Below are positions 1 to 9,041 of a stretch of 21,561 bases of DNA, piece after piece (position 1 is the first letter of the stretch; every line of letters begins with the position of its first letter). The DNA is from Bacteroidota bacterium (GTDB lineage: Bacteria; Bacteroidota; Bacteroidia; Sphingobacteriales; Sphingobacteriaceae): contig JABDBT010000035.1 in assembly GCA_013288465.1 (NCBI GenBank), forward strand, positions 1 to 21,561, written 5' to 3'. The translations under genes were made by a program, and so were the position numbers. The notes below the pieces were generated by a model, which worked only from the letters and a program-made list of their open reading frames with translations, searched no databases and was not told the DNA's origin.

Positions 1-369
1 ACAAACTATATGAAGATGGCATTTTGAAAAGCAGGTATTTCTTCGTATCTTTAATGGTAAAGTGCAGTTCTGCATGGTTTCCGATGGTGTTTTTTCGCCT
101 TTTTTTCCGCAATAAATACAAAAAAAATAAAACGGAATTTCCGCCCAATTTTTGGAGGTTGAAAAGATCGTTCCCTGGTATTATTTATACCTTAACGTTC
201 AGTCATCGACTTTATTCAATCACTAAACATGTTAGTATATGTAATATTGAGAGATAAAAAACGTACTTAACATTAAGAAATGACAATTTAATGATAAATT
301 AACTTTATTTTTAGGCCTTAGTTATAGTTGATGCGTACCATTGTACAAAGAAACTAAGCCCTGATTAAA
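1..369. other. Left-edge region without a supported gene
   Basis: The stretch is very A/T-rich. The only open frame (24-257, +) encodes a Phe/Lys/Arg-rich peptide with no recognisable domain and ends in low-complexity sequence, so I do not call it; it could at most be the broken tail of a gene left of the window. The last 70 bases form the leader of the gene at 370. A CATTAA/TTAATG inverted pair lies around 272-294, and TAACTTTA near 299-306 differs at one position from the Bacteroidota -7 consensus TAnnTTTG. Neither is strong enough to call a promoter. Confidence 0.4.
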
Positions 370-1203
370 ATGCAAATGACAGTAACGCCCCTTAAAGCTG
401 CCCTTTTTGTTATGCTGATTTTTTGTCGGCTTAACGCGCATTCCCAGTTAATTCCGCTTCCAAACGCCTTTGCACATAATGATTATTCGCATAAGCACCC
501 ATTATACGATGCGCTGCAAAATGGCTATACCAATATGGAAGCGGATATATTTTTAAAGGGCGATAGATTAATTGTAGCCCATATCAACCCCTACTTTAAA
601 GGGCATAGGCAATTAGAAAATCTTTATTTAAAACCCCTTTCTGATCGTATTAATGAAAATAACGGACAGGTATATGCAGGCTATGATAAGCCGGTTACTT
701 TAATGATCGATATTAAAACCGATGCCAACAGCACCTATACCGCACTAAAACCTTTGCTCGAAAAATACAGGTCGATATTAACCCGCTATGAAAATGGCAA
801 GGTTGTGCCGGGGAGGGTCACCGTGGTTTTATCGGGGCATAAGCCTTATGATATGATCAAAAGCGAAGATAACCGGTTAGCTTTTATTGATGAAGATTTA
901 AGAAAAGCCGCCCGCGACACCAGCTTTACCAATGTATATGAAATGGCCAGCTGCAAGTATTCAAAACTTTTAAGATGGAAGGGTACCGGCGCTATCTCAG
1001 CTTTTGAGCAGCAGCGTTTATGCAATTATGTAAGTATGGCCCATAAGTGTGGCGAAAAAGTGAGGCTATGGGCATCGCCCGATAACAAAGTGGTTTGGAA
1101 CGAATTATTAAAATGCGGCGTTGATCTCATCAATACCGATAAATTAGTCGCTCTTAAAGATTTTTTAATAGCCAGTGCAAATACCACAGAAGTTACCCGG
1201 TAA
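370..1203 (+). CDS. Secreted PI-PLC/GDPD-like phosphodiesterase (AIM6-like)
   Basis: Probable exported phosphodiester hydrolase of the TIM-barrel PI-PLC / glycerophosphodiester phosphodiesterase group, 277 aa. Residues 1-25 form a signal peptide (hydrophobic ALFVMLIF, then a small-residue region before SQLIPL). Next come the family motifs: AHNDY at 35-39 (first catalytic His36, with Asn37/Asp38), a metal-binding pair MEAD at 56-59, VAH at 69-71 (second His) and MIDIKTD around 112-118. A C-terminal LINTDKL matches the last barrel strand of GDPD-like enzymes. The H-N-D-Y plus PLYDAL arrangement resembles the AIM6 subgroup more than classical GlpQ. The substrate is unknown; a periplasmic or surface phospholipid/phosphodiester role is inference. 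It stands alone and converges on the GLPGLI gene. A second Met at codon 3 is an alternative start. Confidence 0.8.
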   Translation: MQMTVTPLKAALFVMLIFCRLNAHSQLIPLPNAFAHNDYSHKHPLYDALQNGYTNMEADIFLKGDRLIVAHINPYFKGHRQLENLYLKPLSDRINENNGQVYAGYDKPVTLMIDIKTDANSTYTALKPLLEKYRSILTRYENGKVVPGRVTVVLSGHKPYDMIKSEDNRLAFIDEDLRKAARDTSFTNVYEMASCKYSKLLRWKGTGAISAFEQQRLCNYVSMAHKCGEKVRLWASPDNKVVWNELLKCGVDLINTDKLVALKDFLIASANTTEVTR

Positions 1204-1283
1204 ATACGGGCCTCGTGCGATACCTTTCCCTCATGATAGCTATCGGTATTAGCGAAAGAAGGAGGATGGGGTAAAACAGTTTC

Positions 1284-2069
1284 CTATAGTAAAAACGATT
1301 TCATTAACAGGGCCACCCTTGCCGCATCCTGGTTGCCGTACAATCCTTTCAGAAAATCATAAAGCTGTTTGTTGTTTACAATTTTGCCTTTTTTTGGCGG
1401 GACGATAGTTGGGGCCGGGACATCCATCCCGGAAACCTTCGTGGCTAACCAGGTTACATGTTCATTAGGTACGGCAACTTCTAATATCATCCCCGGCAAG
1501 CCGTTAAACGATTCAGGGCCGCCCGATACCGGTATTTTATCGGTATAAAAGGCGACCACGTATATCGAATCTAAAACCAGGCCATTGGCCCTGCGGCAGG
1601 GGAAGCCTGCAATCTCACGCGTGTCGTTGGTGATCTTCCAAACAATTTTTCTGACGCTGTCCTTCACTACGAAGGAGGCATCAGCGATATTTTTCACCAA
1701 TATGCTGGTTTGCGTGTTCAGGTCGGTATAAACAGTGTTAATCTGGTCAGACATGGGCGTGTTAAACCCATTTGCGGGTGGTACATCAGGCACTATAGGC
1801 GTAAACAAAGTTTTATTATCTGCAAAAGTCAACGTGCTTTTTAAAATCTTAAACTGGGGATTGTTTTTTTGATATTGCTCAATAAGTGTTTGAAAAATAC
1901 CGCTCATATTGCCCCCAGAATTGGCGGCATAAGTCTTCTTCATCAGCGCGTACATGTTCGACGATTTTTGATATTCAATTGTCCCGCTGCCGGTAAAGTA
2001 GGCGTGTTGCGCCAATAACGCATCGGTAGATAACAAAATGAAAGTGAGGGTTATAAGGAGGTTTTTCAT
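1284..2069 (-). CDS. GLPGLI family protein
   Basis: Exported Bacteroidota-specific protein, 261 aa. An N-terminal signal peptide (MKNLLITLTFILLSTDALLA, cleavage probably before QHAYF) is followed by a beta-rich body. The family signature reads GLPGMILEV near residues 191-199, preceded by the usual transthyretin-like pattern of an Ile/Ala-Gly-Phe-Cys segment (IAGFPCRRA near 153-161) and YVVAFYTDKIPVSGGPESF. It starts 9 bases after the stop of the upstream beta-barrel gene, so the two are very probably co-transcribed. GLPGLI proteins often lie beside TonB-receptor-like proteins, but their biochemical role is not established; a periplasmic or outer-membrane partner role is inference. The C-terminus is short and ends at MKSFLL. 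Confidence 0.88.
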   Translation of the reverse strand: MKNLLITLTFILLSTDALLAQHAYFTGSGTIEYQKSSNMYALMKKTYAANSGGNMSGIFQTLIEQYQKNNPQFKILKSTLTFADNKTLFTPIVPDVPPANGFNTPMSDQINTVYTDLNTQTSILVKNIADASFVVKDSVRKIVWKITNDTREIAGFPCRRANGLVLDSIYVVAFYTDKIPVSGGPESFNGLPGMILEVAVPNEHVTWLATKVSGMDVPAPTIVPPKKGKIVNNKQLYDFLKGLYGNQDAARVALLMKSFLL

Positions 2070-2078
2070 GATGTTTAA

Positions 2079-4856
2079 TTATTTTGCCGGTACTGCGGTT
2101 GTGCCAAATTTGGTAAAGTCCCAGGTTACTTGTAACATAAAGTATCTTAAAATGGTTGAATAGTAGTTTTGCGAAATGCTGTTAGCCATTATACTTCGGT
2201 TAAAAGTTTGGTTTTCGTTTAATATGTCGATAACCCATAGCGAGATTTTAAGGTTATCGTCCTTTAAAAATGTTTTGTCAAGTGACGCATTCCAGATATT
2301 GCGCTCAACGGCCGACTGGCTGGTGGTTTTCCCCTGGTACTGGACGCTGATATCCGACTGGATCTGGAACTTTGCAGGCAGATAAACAACGGCGTTACCG
2401 AAACCCTGGTAGGTGAAATACCTATAGTTATTTTGCGGCGTTAACGAGAAACCGCTGGTGGCGAAACCGGGGCTAAATTGTAAAAAAAAGTTATACTTTT
2501 TTGCCTTTGCTTTATTAAGGCCAAAGTTAGAACCGTAATTTATAGTTTGCGAACGGTTGAGCAAGCCATTGGTGTACGAATAGCCCACATTCCCATTGGT
2601 CTGCAGGCCGATACGCAGATTGGCATCCAAGGCAGCTATTTTGCGGCCGATACTTATGTTTAAATTGTAGTTATAAGGCGTTTCATTAGTTAAGTTGACG
2701 CTCTGGGTGGTTGACTGCCCCGCAGAGTTAGTATTGATATTTGAAACAATCTGGTCTGTTGTAAAACTATAGTTACCATTCATGTTAAACGATTGCTGGT
2801 TTACAATTTGCGAAGAAATATAATTCAAATTAAAATTGTTTCTAAAAGATGGTTTAAGGTCCGGGTTGCCTATCGTGATGTTCAGCGGGTTTACGTTGGA
2901 TGCTATTGGCTGCAACTGGCTGATGCTTGGCTGGGTGGTATTGCCATTGTAGTTAAATCTAAGATTTTGGGATGTAGAAATGCGGTATTGCAATGTTGAT
3001 TGCGGCAACCAATTGATAAAGGTCCGTTTATAAACCTTGCCGCTAAACTCATCAATTTGCGTAAAATCAACATCCGATGCCTTGGAGCCAAAGTTCCAGG
3101 TTATTTTATTGGTTTTTAAATTCAAAATGGCGCCCAGCTGGTTGGTTAACTGGTTAAATTTATAATCGCTGCTGTAAGTCGGGTCTAAAACAGTATAGGC
3201 GCCGCCGGGTGCCTGGTTAAACGATTCCTGGTCCGAGCTGGAATTGTTCACCGCAAAGCCGTAATTAAATGTTAATGCGAGTTTTTTAGTTAACGGCGTT
3301 GTAAACGTCATGTTGCTGTTTAATACCGAGCTGGTATTGGTTGTCGGCTTATATTGGTTTACTACGTTGGTGCTATCAATTACGCCAGCCTTATAATAAT
3401 TGGTGGTTGATAACTGGTTGGCGTTAATCAGCGTTTGATCGTACGTTTCGCTTAGCGCCCATGAAAAGGTGCGGCCGCGCTTTAGTTTTTTAGTGTACAG
3501 GCCTGTAAAATCAAATGTTTTTTCCTGGTAATCATTGTCCTGTTTCTCCGTTAATTGGTTTAGCAAATTCCCGTCGCCATCGCTTGTTGTGGTATTGGTG
3601 GTAATTTTATTATGCTGGTGTTTGTTTGCGCCATCAATACTGAACTTTAAATTAGTGCCGGTATCTATTTTGGCCTGGTACGTGGCATCGGCTTTTTCTT
3701 TAAACGTATAGTTGTCAAAATTGCGCAAGGTGTTGGTGTTATTTACATAGCCGGGCAACGACTGCTGCGAGATGATAGATTGAAAGCCGGTAACCTCTAA
3801 TGAGCTGGCTTTGTAATTGGTATTTATAGATTGATTGTTGCCATCCCATTTACTATCATAATGCGCACCGACCGACCGCGCCAGTGGCAGGCCGTTGCCA
3901 TTATACTGGCTTGAAAAATCAGCATCACCAAATGATATGGCTATGCCGCCGTCAATAGCCACCACGTTATTTGAGCCACCGCCTATCTTGTCCTGGTCGG
4001 CAAAACCAATGCCTGTTGTCCCATCGTTGGAGTCGGTGGCATATATGGCATACTTCGTCCTGGCGGTAAATTTATTCCAGAGCGCTTCACTCTCATAAAA
4101 TTGCTGGTCGCCCACACCACCCTCTAACTTGCCAAAAGTGCCCTTCTTTTTGTCTTCTTTCAATATTACATTAATCGTTTTTATTTTTACGCCGTCGTCA
4201 ATACCTGTAAATGCTGCCTGGTCGCTTTTTTTATCATAAAGCTGGAGTTTATCTACCATATCCGCCCTTATGTTTTTGGTGACGAGGGTGGGGTCATCGC
4301 CAAAAAACTCTTCGCCGTCCAACAATACCTTGGTTACAGCTTCGCCGTTGGCCGTAATTTTACCATCCTTATCAACCTGTATGCCGGGCAATTGCTTTAA
4401 CAGGTCTTCTACCTTATCGTTGGGCTGTATGACATAAGCTTTGGCGTTAAATTCGGTGGTATCGCCATTTATTTTTATCGCTTTTACTTCGCCTTTTATC
4501 AGCACCTCTTTTAAGATCCTTTCTTTAAGCCGCATATTAATATTGCCAAAATCATGGGTCGGGTGGGCTGCATCCAGCGTAAATGTTTCTACATAATCGG
4601 CATAGTCAGGGTAGGTAACCAGCAGTATGAATTTGCCATTTGTAAGGCCACTTATAGCAAAAGAACCACCCTCGGTAGCACGGGTAAATTTTCTTAGGAT
4701 TGAATCTTTAGCATTTAATACGCTGATAGTGGTATTGTGTAGCTTAATTCTTAAGTCGGTATCAACAGAAGCGCCTTTAATAGCATAGCTGTTTTGTGCA
4801 AATAGAGATAAGGTACAAGAGCAAAAAACCAATATTAAGGTAATTGTGATCTTCAT
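2079..4856 (-). CDS. Outer-membrane beta-barrel protein, TonB-receptor-like
   Basis: Large outer-membrane protein, 925 aa. Order of parts: signal peptide (1-20, ending LSLFA before QNSYA); a carboxypeptidase-regulatory-like beta-sandwich (about 24-110, with FAISGLTNGKFILLVTYPDY); a plug-like domain (about 112-235, with VEDLLKQLPGIQVDKDGKIT, then GEAVTKVLLDGEEFFGDDP and KNIRADMVDKLQLYDKKS); then a long barrel of alternating Asn/Thr/Tyr-rich strands to a terminal strand ending QVTWDFTKFG. No obvious TonB box is visible and there is no SusD-like neighbour, so sugar uptake is not supported. It leads a two-gene unit with the GLPGLI protein. The ligand is unknown. Two palindromes lie in the spacer upstream of its start (4885-4937). 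Confidence 0.85.
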   Translation of the reverse strand: MKITITLILVFCSCTLSLFAQNSYAIKGASVDTDLRIKLHNTTISVLNAKDSILRKFTRATEGGSFAISGLTNGKFILLVTYPDYADYVETFTLDAAHPTHDFGNINMRLKERILKEVLIKGEVKAIKINGDTTEFNAKAYVIQPNDKVEDLLKQLPGIQVDKDGKITANGEAVTKVLLDGEEFFGDDPTLVTKNIRADMVDKLQLYDKKSDQAAFTGIDDGVKIKTINVILKEDKKKGTFGKLEGGVGDQQFYESEALWNKFTARTKYAIYATDSNDGTTGIGFADQDKIGGGSNNVVAIDGGIAISFGDADFSSQYNGNGLPLARSVGAHYDSKWDGNNQSINTNYKASSLEVTGFQSIISQQSLPGYVNNTNTLRNFDNYTFKEKADATYQAKIDTGTNLKFSIDGANKHQHNKITTNTTTSDGDGNLLNQLTEKQDNDYQEKTFDFTGLYTKKLKRGRTFSWALSETYDQTLINANQLSTTNYYKAGVIDSTNVVNQYKPTTNTSSVLNSNMTFTTPLTKKLALTFNYGFAVNNSSSDQESFNQAPGGAYTVLDPTYSSDYKFNQLTNQLGAILNLKTNKITWNFGSKASDVDFTQIDEFSGKVYKRTFINWLPQSTLQYRISTSQNLRFNYNGNTTQPSISQLQPIASNVNPLNITIGNPDLKPSFRNNFNLNYISSQIVNQQSFNMNGNYSFTTDQIVSNINTNSAGQSTTQSVNLTNETPYNYNLNISIGRKIAALDANLRIGLQTNGNVGYSYTNGLLNRSQTINYGSNFGLNKAKAKKYNFFLQFSPGFATSGFSLTPQNNYRYFTYQGFGNAVVYLPAKFQIQSDISVQYQGKTTSQSAVERNIWNASLDKTFLKDDNLKISLWVIDILNENQTFNRSIMANSISQNYYSTILRYFMLQVTWDFTKFGTTAVPAK

Positions 4857-4884
4857 AAGGTTGGATTAGATTTGCTAATATATA

Positions 4885-4937
4885 ACTATATTTATAGTGG
4901 TTTATTGTCTATCCATTATTTTACACAATTAATTGTG
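4885..4937. promoter_or_regulatory. Two palindromes in a divergent spacer
   Basis: The 197-base spacer between the beta-barrel gene (-) and the VOC gene (+) holds two short dyads. One is at 4885-4898 (arms ACTATA/TATAGT around TT); the other is a perfect 14-bp palindrome CACAATTAATTGTG at 4924-4937. They lie 29 and 68 bases upstream of the beta-barrel start codon, where an operator would be expected. The region is A/T-rich, so chance dyads are possible, and no partner regulator is encoded nearby. I see no convincing TTTG/TAnnTTTG promoter pair on either strand. Confidence 0.3.
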
Positions 4938-5053
4938 CTGCAAGGCTTAATGGCTATAATGTTGTATTTTGCCTTAACACTTTATCAGCATTTTAAAAAC
5001 CCTAACCCATAGATATTGTTATTTTTATAAACCCGATATTAAAAATTAATAAG

Positions 5054-5443
5054 ATGTTTAAAAACACACATGCATTCAGCAGCTTTTCGGTAGATGATAT
5101 ACACAAGGCACGCGAGTTTTATGGCAATGTACTTGGCCTGGAAATTTCAGAACCGATGAACCAGTTATCCCTGCATATTGCAGGCGGTATCCCGGTATTT
5201 GTATATGTAAAACCTAACCATGTTGCTGCAACCTTTACCATCCTCAATTTTAGGGTGGCGGATGTAGAAAAAGCCGTTGATGAGCTAACCGCCAAAGGCG
5301 TAAAATTTGAAAGTTATACCGAAGGGCCAATGAAAACCGACGAAAAAGGGATAGTCCGTGGCGGAGGCCCGTTAATAGCCTGGTTTAAAGACCCCGCCGG
5401 TAACTTTTTGTCGGTACTACAGGATAGCCAGTCATCGATATAA
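5054..5443 (+). CDS. VOC (glyoxalase/dioxygenase fold) protein
   Basis: 129-aa protein with one vicinal-oxygen-chelate module, that is, paired beta-alpha-beta-beta-beta halves. The first half reads [20 protein letters not shown], the standard opening strand plus helix. The second begins [20 protein letters not shown] and ends [15 protein letters not shown], the standard DPxGN turn. Usual metal ligands are not clearly kept: the first strand has Ser where His is common, and the closing strand reads NFLSVLQ where Glu is common after DPDGN. Catalysis by metal is therefore doubtful, and a binding or stress/antibiotic-resistance-like role cannot be told apart. It is monocistronic, transcribed away from the beta-barrel gene, and followed by a nested hairpin element. 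The ATG has an A-rich leader with no Shine-Dalgarno site. Confidence 0.8.
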   Translation: MFKNTHAFSSFSVDDIHKAREFYGNVLGLEISEPMNQLSLHIAGGIPVFVYVKPNHVAATFTILNFRVADVEKAVDELTAKGVKFESYTEGPMKTDEKGIVRGGGPLIAWFKDPAGNFLSVLQDSQSSI

Positions 5444-5485
5444 AATAAAGCCACGCACGTAGAGACTATCTAAAAATGATTTTCT

Positions 5486-5571
5486 GTAGAGACGCAACAT
5501 TTTGCGTCTCCAACTAGTAGGTTTGCAAAGTTGGATTTACATACGGGAGACGCAAAATATAGCGTCTCTAC
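5486..5571. repeat. Nested inverted-repeat hairpin (GAGACGC family)
   Basis: Two 26-27 base arms, 5486-5511 and 5545-5571, face each other; both outer ends read GTAGAGACGC on their own strand and they differ at only two or three inner positions. Each arm is also self-complementary: the left arm can fold GAGACGCAA/TTGCGTCTC around CATT, and the right arm GAGACGC/GCGTCTC around 8 bases. The loop contains a third stem, CCAACT (5510-5515) with AGTTGG (5529-5534). A partial further unit, ACGTAGAGAC, lies just upstream near 5457-5466. It follows the VOC gene and could act as a terminator or be a small mobile palindrome; there is no T-tract directly after it. Confidence 0.75.
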
Positions 5572-5667
5572 GCTGACTCATCTTTACAAATAATTATATC
5601 TGTTAAAACAAAATGGCGTTTTTAGATGGCTTTTTAAGTGTTTTTAATTAATGCTATAACAACCTAT

Positions 5668-5712
5668 CCTAATCACCAATCAACTAATCTCCAATCACTA
5701 CCCCCTAATCTC
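5668..5712. repeat. Single-arm 7-bp unit array running into the uvrA stop
   Basis: A run of 7-8 base units of the form CTAATC/CCAATC plus one or two variable bases occupies this stretch. The uvrA stop codon (complement of 5705-5707) lies inside the last unit (CCCCTAATCTC). No facing arm is visible within 100 bases. The unit resembles that of the element at 9624-9800. Confidence 0.5.
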
Positions 5713-8581
5713 TCGCGACAAAACGTTCCTTCAAAAACTTCCCTGTATAAGAATCTTTCTCTTTGATCAAGTCCTCGGGCAGGCCTTCAAAAATTACTTT
5801 ACCGCCATAATCGCCGCCTTCGGGGCCGATATCAATTACCCAGTCGGCGCATTTTATCACGTCCATGTTGTGCTCAATAACAATAATGGTATTGCCATGA
5901 TCAAGCAGGGCATCAAATGATTTGAGCAGCTTTTTAATATCCGCGAAATGCAGCCCGGTGGTGGGTTCATCAAAAATGAACAATGTTTTATGCGTATTAT
6001 TCCCCTTCACCAGGAACGATGCCAGCTTAATACGCTGCGCCTCGCCCCCCGACAACGTATTTGACGATTGCCCCAACTGCACATAACCCAAACCAACCTC
6101 AACCAGCGGTTTTATTTTAGCTAATATTTTAGGCTCTTTGGCAAAAAACTCCAGCGCCTCGTCAATGGTCATGGTTAATACTTCCGACACATTTTTATCG
6201 TGGTAGGTAACGTCCAGTATATGTTGTTTAAAGCGTTTGCCGCCACAGGTTTCGCAGGTCAAAAATATATCAGCCATAAACTGCATTTCTATCTTTACCT
6301 CGCCTTCGCCCTGGCAAACATCGCAACGGCCGCCTTCCACGTTAAATGAAAATGCCGACGGTTTTAACCCCGCCGCTTTAGCTACCGGCAGCGCGGCATA
6401 CAGGTTGCGTATCTCGTCCCAGGCCTTTACATAAGTAACCGGGTTTGAGCGCGACGAACGGCCTATGGGGTTTTGATCTACCAGTTCAACCTGCTCAATT
6501 TTTGAATAATCGCCCTCAATGCTATCATACGCCCCGGTTTGCTCGCCCGAGTAATTGCCCAATACCTTTTGCAGGGCAGGCGCTAATATCCGTTTTACCA
6601 AACTCGTTTTCCCCGAGCCGGATACCCCGGTAACCACCGTAAGCACTCCCAGCGGAAATTTGGCGCTCACATGCTTCAGGTTATTTTCTCTCGCGCCTTT
6701 TATCTCGATAAAGTCGTTCCATTTACGGCGCAGGGCGGGGATAGCAATTTCTTCCTTGCCGCTCAGGTAACGCCCGGTAAGGCTCTTATCGTCCTTTATA
6801 ATTTCATCATAAGTGCCAGAGAAGATCAATTCGCCGCCATGCGTACCTGCTGCCGGGCCAATGTCAATAATATGGTCGGCGGCTTTCATTATTTCTTCTT
6901 CGTGCTCCACCACTAAAACCGTGTTGCCTACATCGCGCAATGATTTTAGTACGCTTATTAGCCGTTGCGTATCGCGCGGGTGCAGGCCAATGCTCGGCTC
7001 GTCAAGCACATATACCGACCCCACCAAACTACTGCCTAATGAAGTAGCCAAATTTATCCGCTGCGATTCGCCACCCGATAAGGTGTTCGACAAACGGTTT
7101 AAAGTAAGGTAGCTCAGGCCTACGTCATTTAAAAAACTAAGCCGGTTGCTTATCTCCATTAACAAGCGCTTGCCTATTTTGGCATCGTTTTCATTGAGTT
7201 CGATATTCTTAAAAAATTCGGCCGCTTTATCCAGAGCCATTAAAACCACATCGGTTATTGATTTCCCGTTGATCTTAACGTAGGTAGCATCCTGCCGCAA
7301 CCGGCTGCCCTTACACTCGGGACAGGTGGTTTTACCGCGGTAGCGCGATAACATTACCCGGTACTGAATTTTATAGGTTTGGGCCTCCATTTCCTTAAAA
7401 AACTCATCAAGGCCACGGAAGTATTTATTGCCGGTCCACAACAGCTTTTGCTCTTTTTCTGTTAACTGGTTATACTGGCGGTGAATAGGGAAATCAAATT
7501 TAAGCGAATGCTTTACCAGTTCATCGTTCCAATCGCGCATTTTTTCGCCGCGCCACGGGGCAATCGCGCCCTCATATATGGTCTTGCTTTTATCGGGGAT
7601 AACCAAATCCTCGTCAATGCCAATCACCTTGCCATAGCCTTCACAACGTTTGCAGGCACCGTAAGGATTGTTAAAGCTGAAAAAATTGGGGCTTGGCTCT
7701 TCAAAACGCATACCGTCGAGCTCAAAGCGGTCGCAGAAAAACTGTTCGGTTTCTGTATCCGAGCCCGGCTCCATATAACGCACAAAGCAATCGCCTTTAC
7801 CTTCAAAAAACGCGGTTTGTATGCTGTCACCCAGGCGGCTTATGGTTTCGTCCTCATCATTTTTGGTGATACGGTCTATGACTATCCTCACGGGTTCATA
7901 GTTCATAGTTGATTGTTCATGGCGGCTGGCGATGGAAGGTTTGCCATCATCTATCGACCATGAACCATTATCTATCGTAACATCCTCCAGTAAGGCCTCA
8001 ATTTTTGAAAGTTTTTGCTGATACTCTACCCGCACAAAACCTTTTTGCATTAATACGGCTAATTCTTCTTTCAGGCTGCGGTCGTTATGCGGATATAGCG
8101 GGCATAACAGGGTAACTTGCGTTTCATCAGGCAAAGCCATAATAAAATTGATCACATCAGTAACCGAATCCTTTTTTACGATACCGCCGGATATGGGCGA
8201 AATAGTTTTGCCTATACGCGAATAAAGCAGTTTGAGGTAATCATATATTTCGGTAGAGGTGCCAACGGTTGAGCGCGGGTTAGATGTAATCACCTTTTGC
8301 TCAATAGCTATAGCGGGGGCAATACCTTTTATATAATCCACATCGGGCTTGTTCATGCGGCCCAAAAACTGGCGGGCGTATGATGATAAACTTTCCACGT
8401 ACCGGCGCTGTCCTTCGGCATACAAAGTATCAAAAGCCAGCGATGACTTACCCGAACCCGACATGCCGGTAATTACAACCAGCTTGTTTTTGGGTATGGC
8501 CACATCCATATTTTTAAGGTTGTGTACACGGGTACCCTTTATAATGATGTTTTTTTGTGGATCTTTTTCTAATTCGTTCAT
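5705..8581 (-). CDS. uvrA: UvrA, excinuclease ABC subunit A
   Basis: Damage-recognition ATPase of nucleotide excision repair, 958 aa; works with UvrB and UvrC in the cytoplasm. All hallmarks are visible: Walker A at 39-46 (GMSGSGKS) and 652-659 (GVSGSGKT); signature motifs LSGGESQR (501-508) and LSGGEAQR (843-850); Walker B VLDEPS (about 525-530) and FDEPTT (about 870-875). Zinc-module cysteines are C310/C313 with C420/C423, and C753/C756 with C776/C779. Residues about 203-230 (rich in Asp, Ser, Trp, Met) correspond to an in-frame repeat element (see 7893-7977) and fall between Walker A-1 and the first zinc module, where the UvrB-binding domain lies in characterised UvrAs. The leader is another repeat of the same unit (8586-8677), which puts hairpin-forming sequence immediately before the ATG. 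Bacteroidota often carry more than one UvrA; this one has a complete motif set. Confidence 0.97.
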   Translation of the reverse strand: MNELEKDPQKNIIIKGTRVHNLKNMDVAIPKNKLVVITGMSGSGKSSLAFDTLYAEGQRRYVESLSSYARQFLGRMNKPDVDYIKGIAPAIAIEQKVITSNPRSTVGTSTEIYDYLKLLYSRIGKTISPISGGIVKKDSVTDVINFIMALPDETQVTLLCPLYPHNDRSLKEELAVLMQKGFVRVEYQQKLSKIEALLEDVTIDNGSWSIDDGKPSIASRHEQSTMNYEPVRIVIDRITKNDEDETISRLGDSIQTAFFEGKGDCFVRYMEPGSDTETEQFFCDRFELDGMRFEEPSPNFFSFNNPYGACKRCEGYGKVIGIDEDLVIPDKSKTIYEGAIAPWRGEKMRDWNDELVKHSLKFDFPIHRQYNQLTEKEQKLLWTGNKYFRGLDEFFKEMEAQTYKIQYRVMLSRYRGKTTCPECKGSRLRQDATYVKINGKSITDVVLMALDKAAEFFKNIELNENDAKIGKRLLMEISNRLSFLNDVGLSYLTLNRLSNTLSGGESQRINLATSLGSSLVGSVYVLDEPSIGLHPRDTQRLISVLKSLRDVGNTVLVVEHEEEIMKAADHIIDIGPAAGTHGGELIFSGTYDEIIKDDKSLTGRYLSGKEEIAIPALRRKWNDFIEIKGARENNLKHVSAKFPLGVLTVVTGVSGSGKTSLVKRILAPALQKVLGNYSGEQTGAYDSIEGDYSKIEQVELVDQNPIGRSSRSNPVTYVKAWDEIRNLYAALPVAKAAGLKPSAFSFNVEGGRCDVCQGEGEVKIEMQFMADIFLTCETCGGKRFKQHILDVTYHDKNVSEVLTMTIDEALEFFAKEPKILAKIKPLVEVGLGYVQLGQSSNTLSGGEAQRIKLASFLVKGNNTHKTLFIFDEPTTGLHFADIKKLLKSFDALLDHGNTIIVIEHNMDVIKCADWVIDIGPEGGDYGGKVIFEGLPEDLIKEKDSYTGKFLKERFVARD
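7893..7977. repeat. Heptad inverted-repeat element inside uvrA
   Basis: On the + strand, four 7-base units of consensus RGTYSAT (GGTTCAT, AGTTCAT and so on) occupy 7893-7920, followed by GG. A 21-base loop (7923-7943) is followed by CC and four units of the complementary consensus (ATCGACC, ATGAACC and so on) to 7977. Unit, phase, and the GG-loop-CC arrangement match the intergenic element at 8586-8677. The stretch is read through without a stop on the minus strand and adds about 28 codons (residues 203-230). About 17 of 23 positions pair between the arms, so it looks older or more diverged than the intergenic copy. Confidence 0.75.
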
Positions 8582-8585
8582 TGAT

Positions 8586-8677
8586 ATAGTCGATAGTCCA
8601 TGGTATTATAGTCCATGGTCGATGGTCCATAGTCCATGGTTGTAAATTAGCCATCGACTATGGACCATGGACTATGG
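8586..8677. repeat. Heptad inverted-repeat element in the uvrA leader
   Basis: Two plus four 7-base units of consensus RGTCSAT lie at 8589-8602 and 8610-8637 (for example AGTCCAT, GGTCGAT, GGTCCAT), ending in GG. After an 11-base loop (8640-8650), complementary units ATCGACT, ATGGACC and ATGGACT fill 8653-8673, ending ATGG at 8677. The innermost 27-base arms (8613-8639 and 8651-8677) match at 23 positions. The element begins about five bases upstream of the uvrA start codon, so uvrA mRNA would carry this hairpin in its leader unless transcription starts inside it. Confidence 0.8.
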
Positions 8678-9041
8678 CCTTCGCTCCAAAATGCAAAAAT
8701 CCTAAAATATTTAGCAGTATCCAAATGGGTTTGCGAATAGTAACAACAGTAAATGTTGATTAAAGAAATACTTGCAATAGGGTGACTGTTATACTCTTGA
8801 AAGAAAAACTTTTTACTGAAAATAGTGACAGTTTTAGTCGATGCAATAACGTGTAAAAGCGGCCTAATTACATCCATACCTAATTTTTTTAACGTTTTTT
8901 AACTAAAATTAATTTGTTTATCACCGCATAATTTGTTTTATTTGAGATAACATATTCTTAACAAATAAGGAGAACCCGCTATAGACACAACCTCTACTTA
9001 AATAGTTTTCAATTTTAATTTAAGCTAAGTCGTACTTTTCT
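8678..9041. other. Intergenic region between uvrA element and sigma gene
   Basis: There are 364 bases without a supported gene. A minus-strand frame at 8647-8877 has no domain character and its end is translated from the repeat, so I do not call it. The A/T-rich right part (8880-9000) probably holds the promoter of the sigma gene; CATAATTTG and TTTATTTGAG near 8928-8947 are near-misses to the TAnnTTTG box. A purine-rich AAGGAGA near 8967-8974 lies about 70 bases from the sigma ATG and has no start codon at usable distance. Confidence 0.4.

Noticed and set aside
24..257. Open frame of 77 codons at the left edge
   Set aside because: Phe/Lys-rich, no domain, low-complexity middle, no promoter or start context; looks like chance in A/T-rich DNA.
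1235..1244. Palindrome GATAGCTATC between the convergent genes
   Set aside because: Only 10 bp with no T-tract; may be a common genomic palindrome, but one copy is not enough to call a terminator or repeat.
5668..5712. Possible CRISPR-like array because of regular short repeats
   Set aside because: Units are 7-8 bp, degenerate and without spacers; no cas genes are nearby.
6237..7912. Several plus-strand frames of 62-143 codons opposite uvrA
   Set aside because: They are antisense to conserved uvrA motifs and show no protein-like features; shadows of the real gene.
8647..8877. Minus-strand frame of 76 codons upstream of the sigma gene
   Set aside because: Its end is translated repeat sequence and the rest has no domain or signal peptide character.
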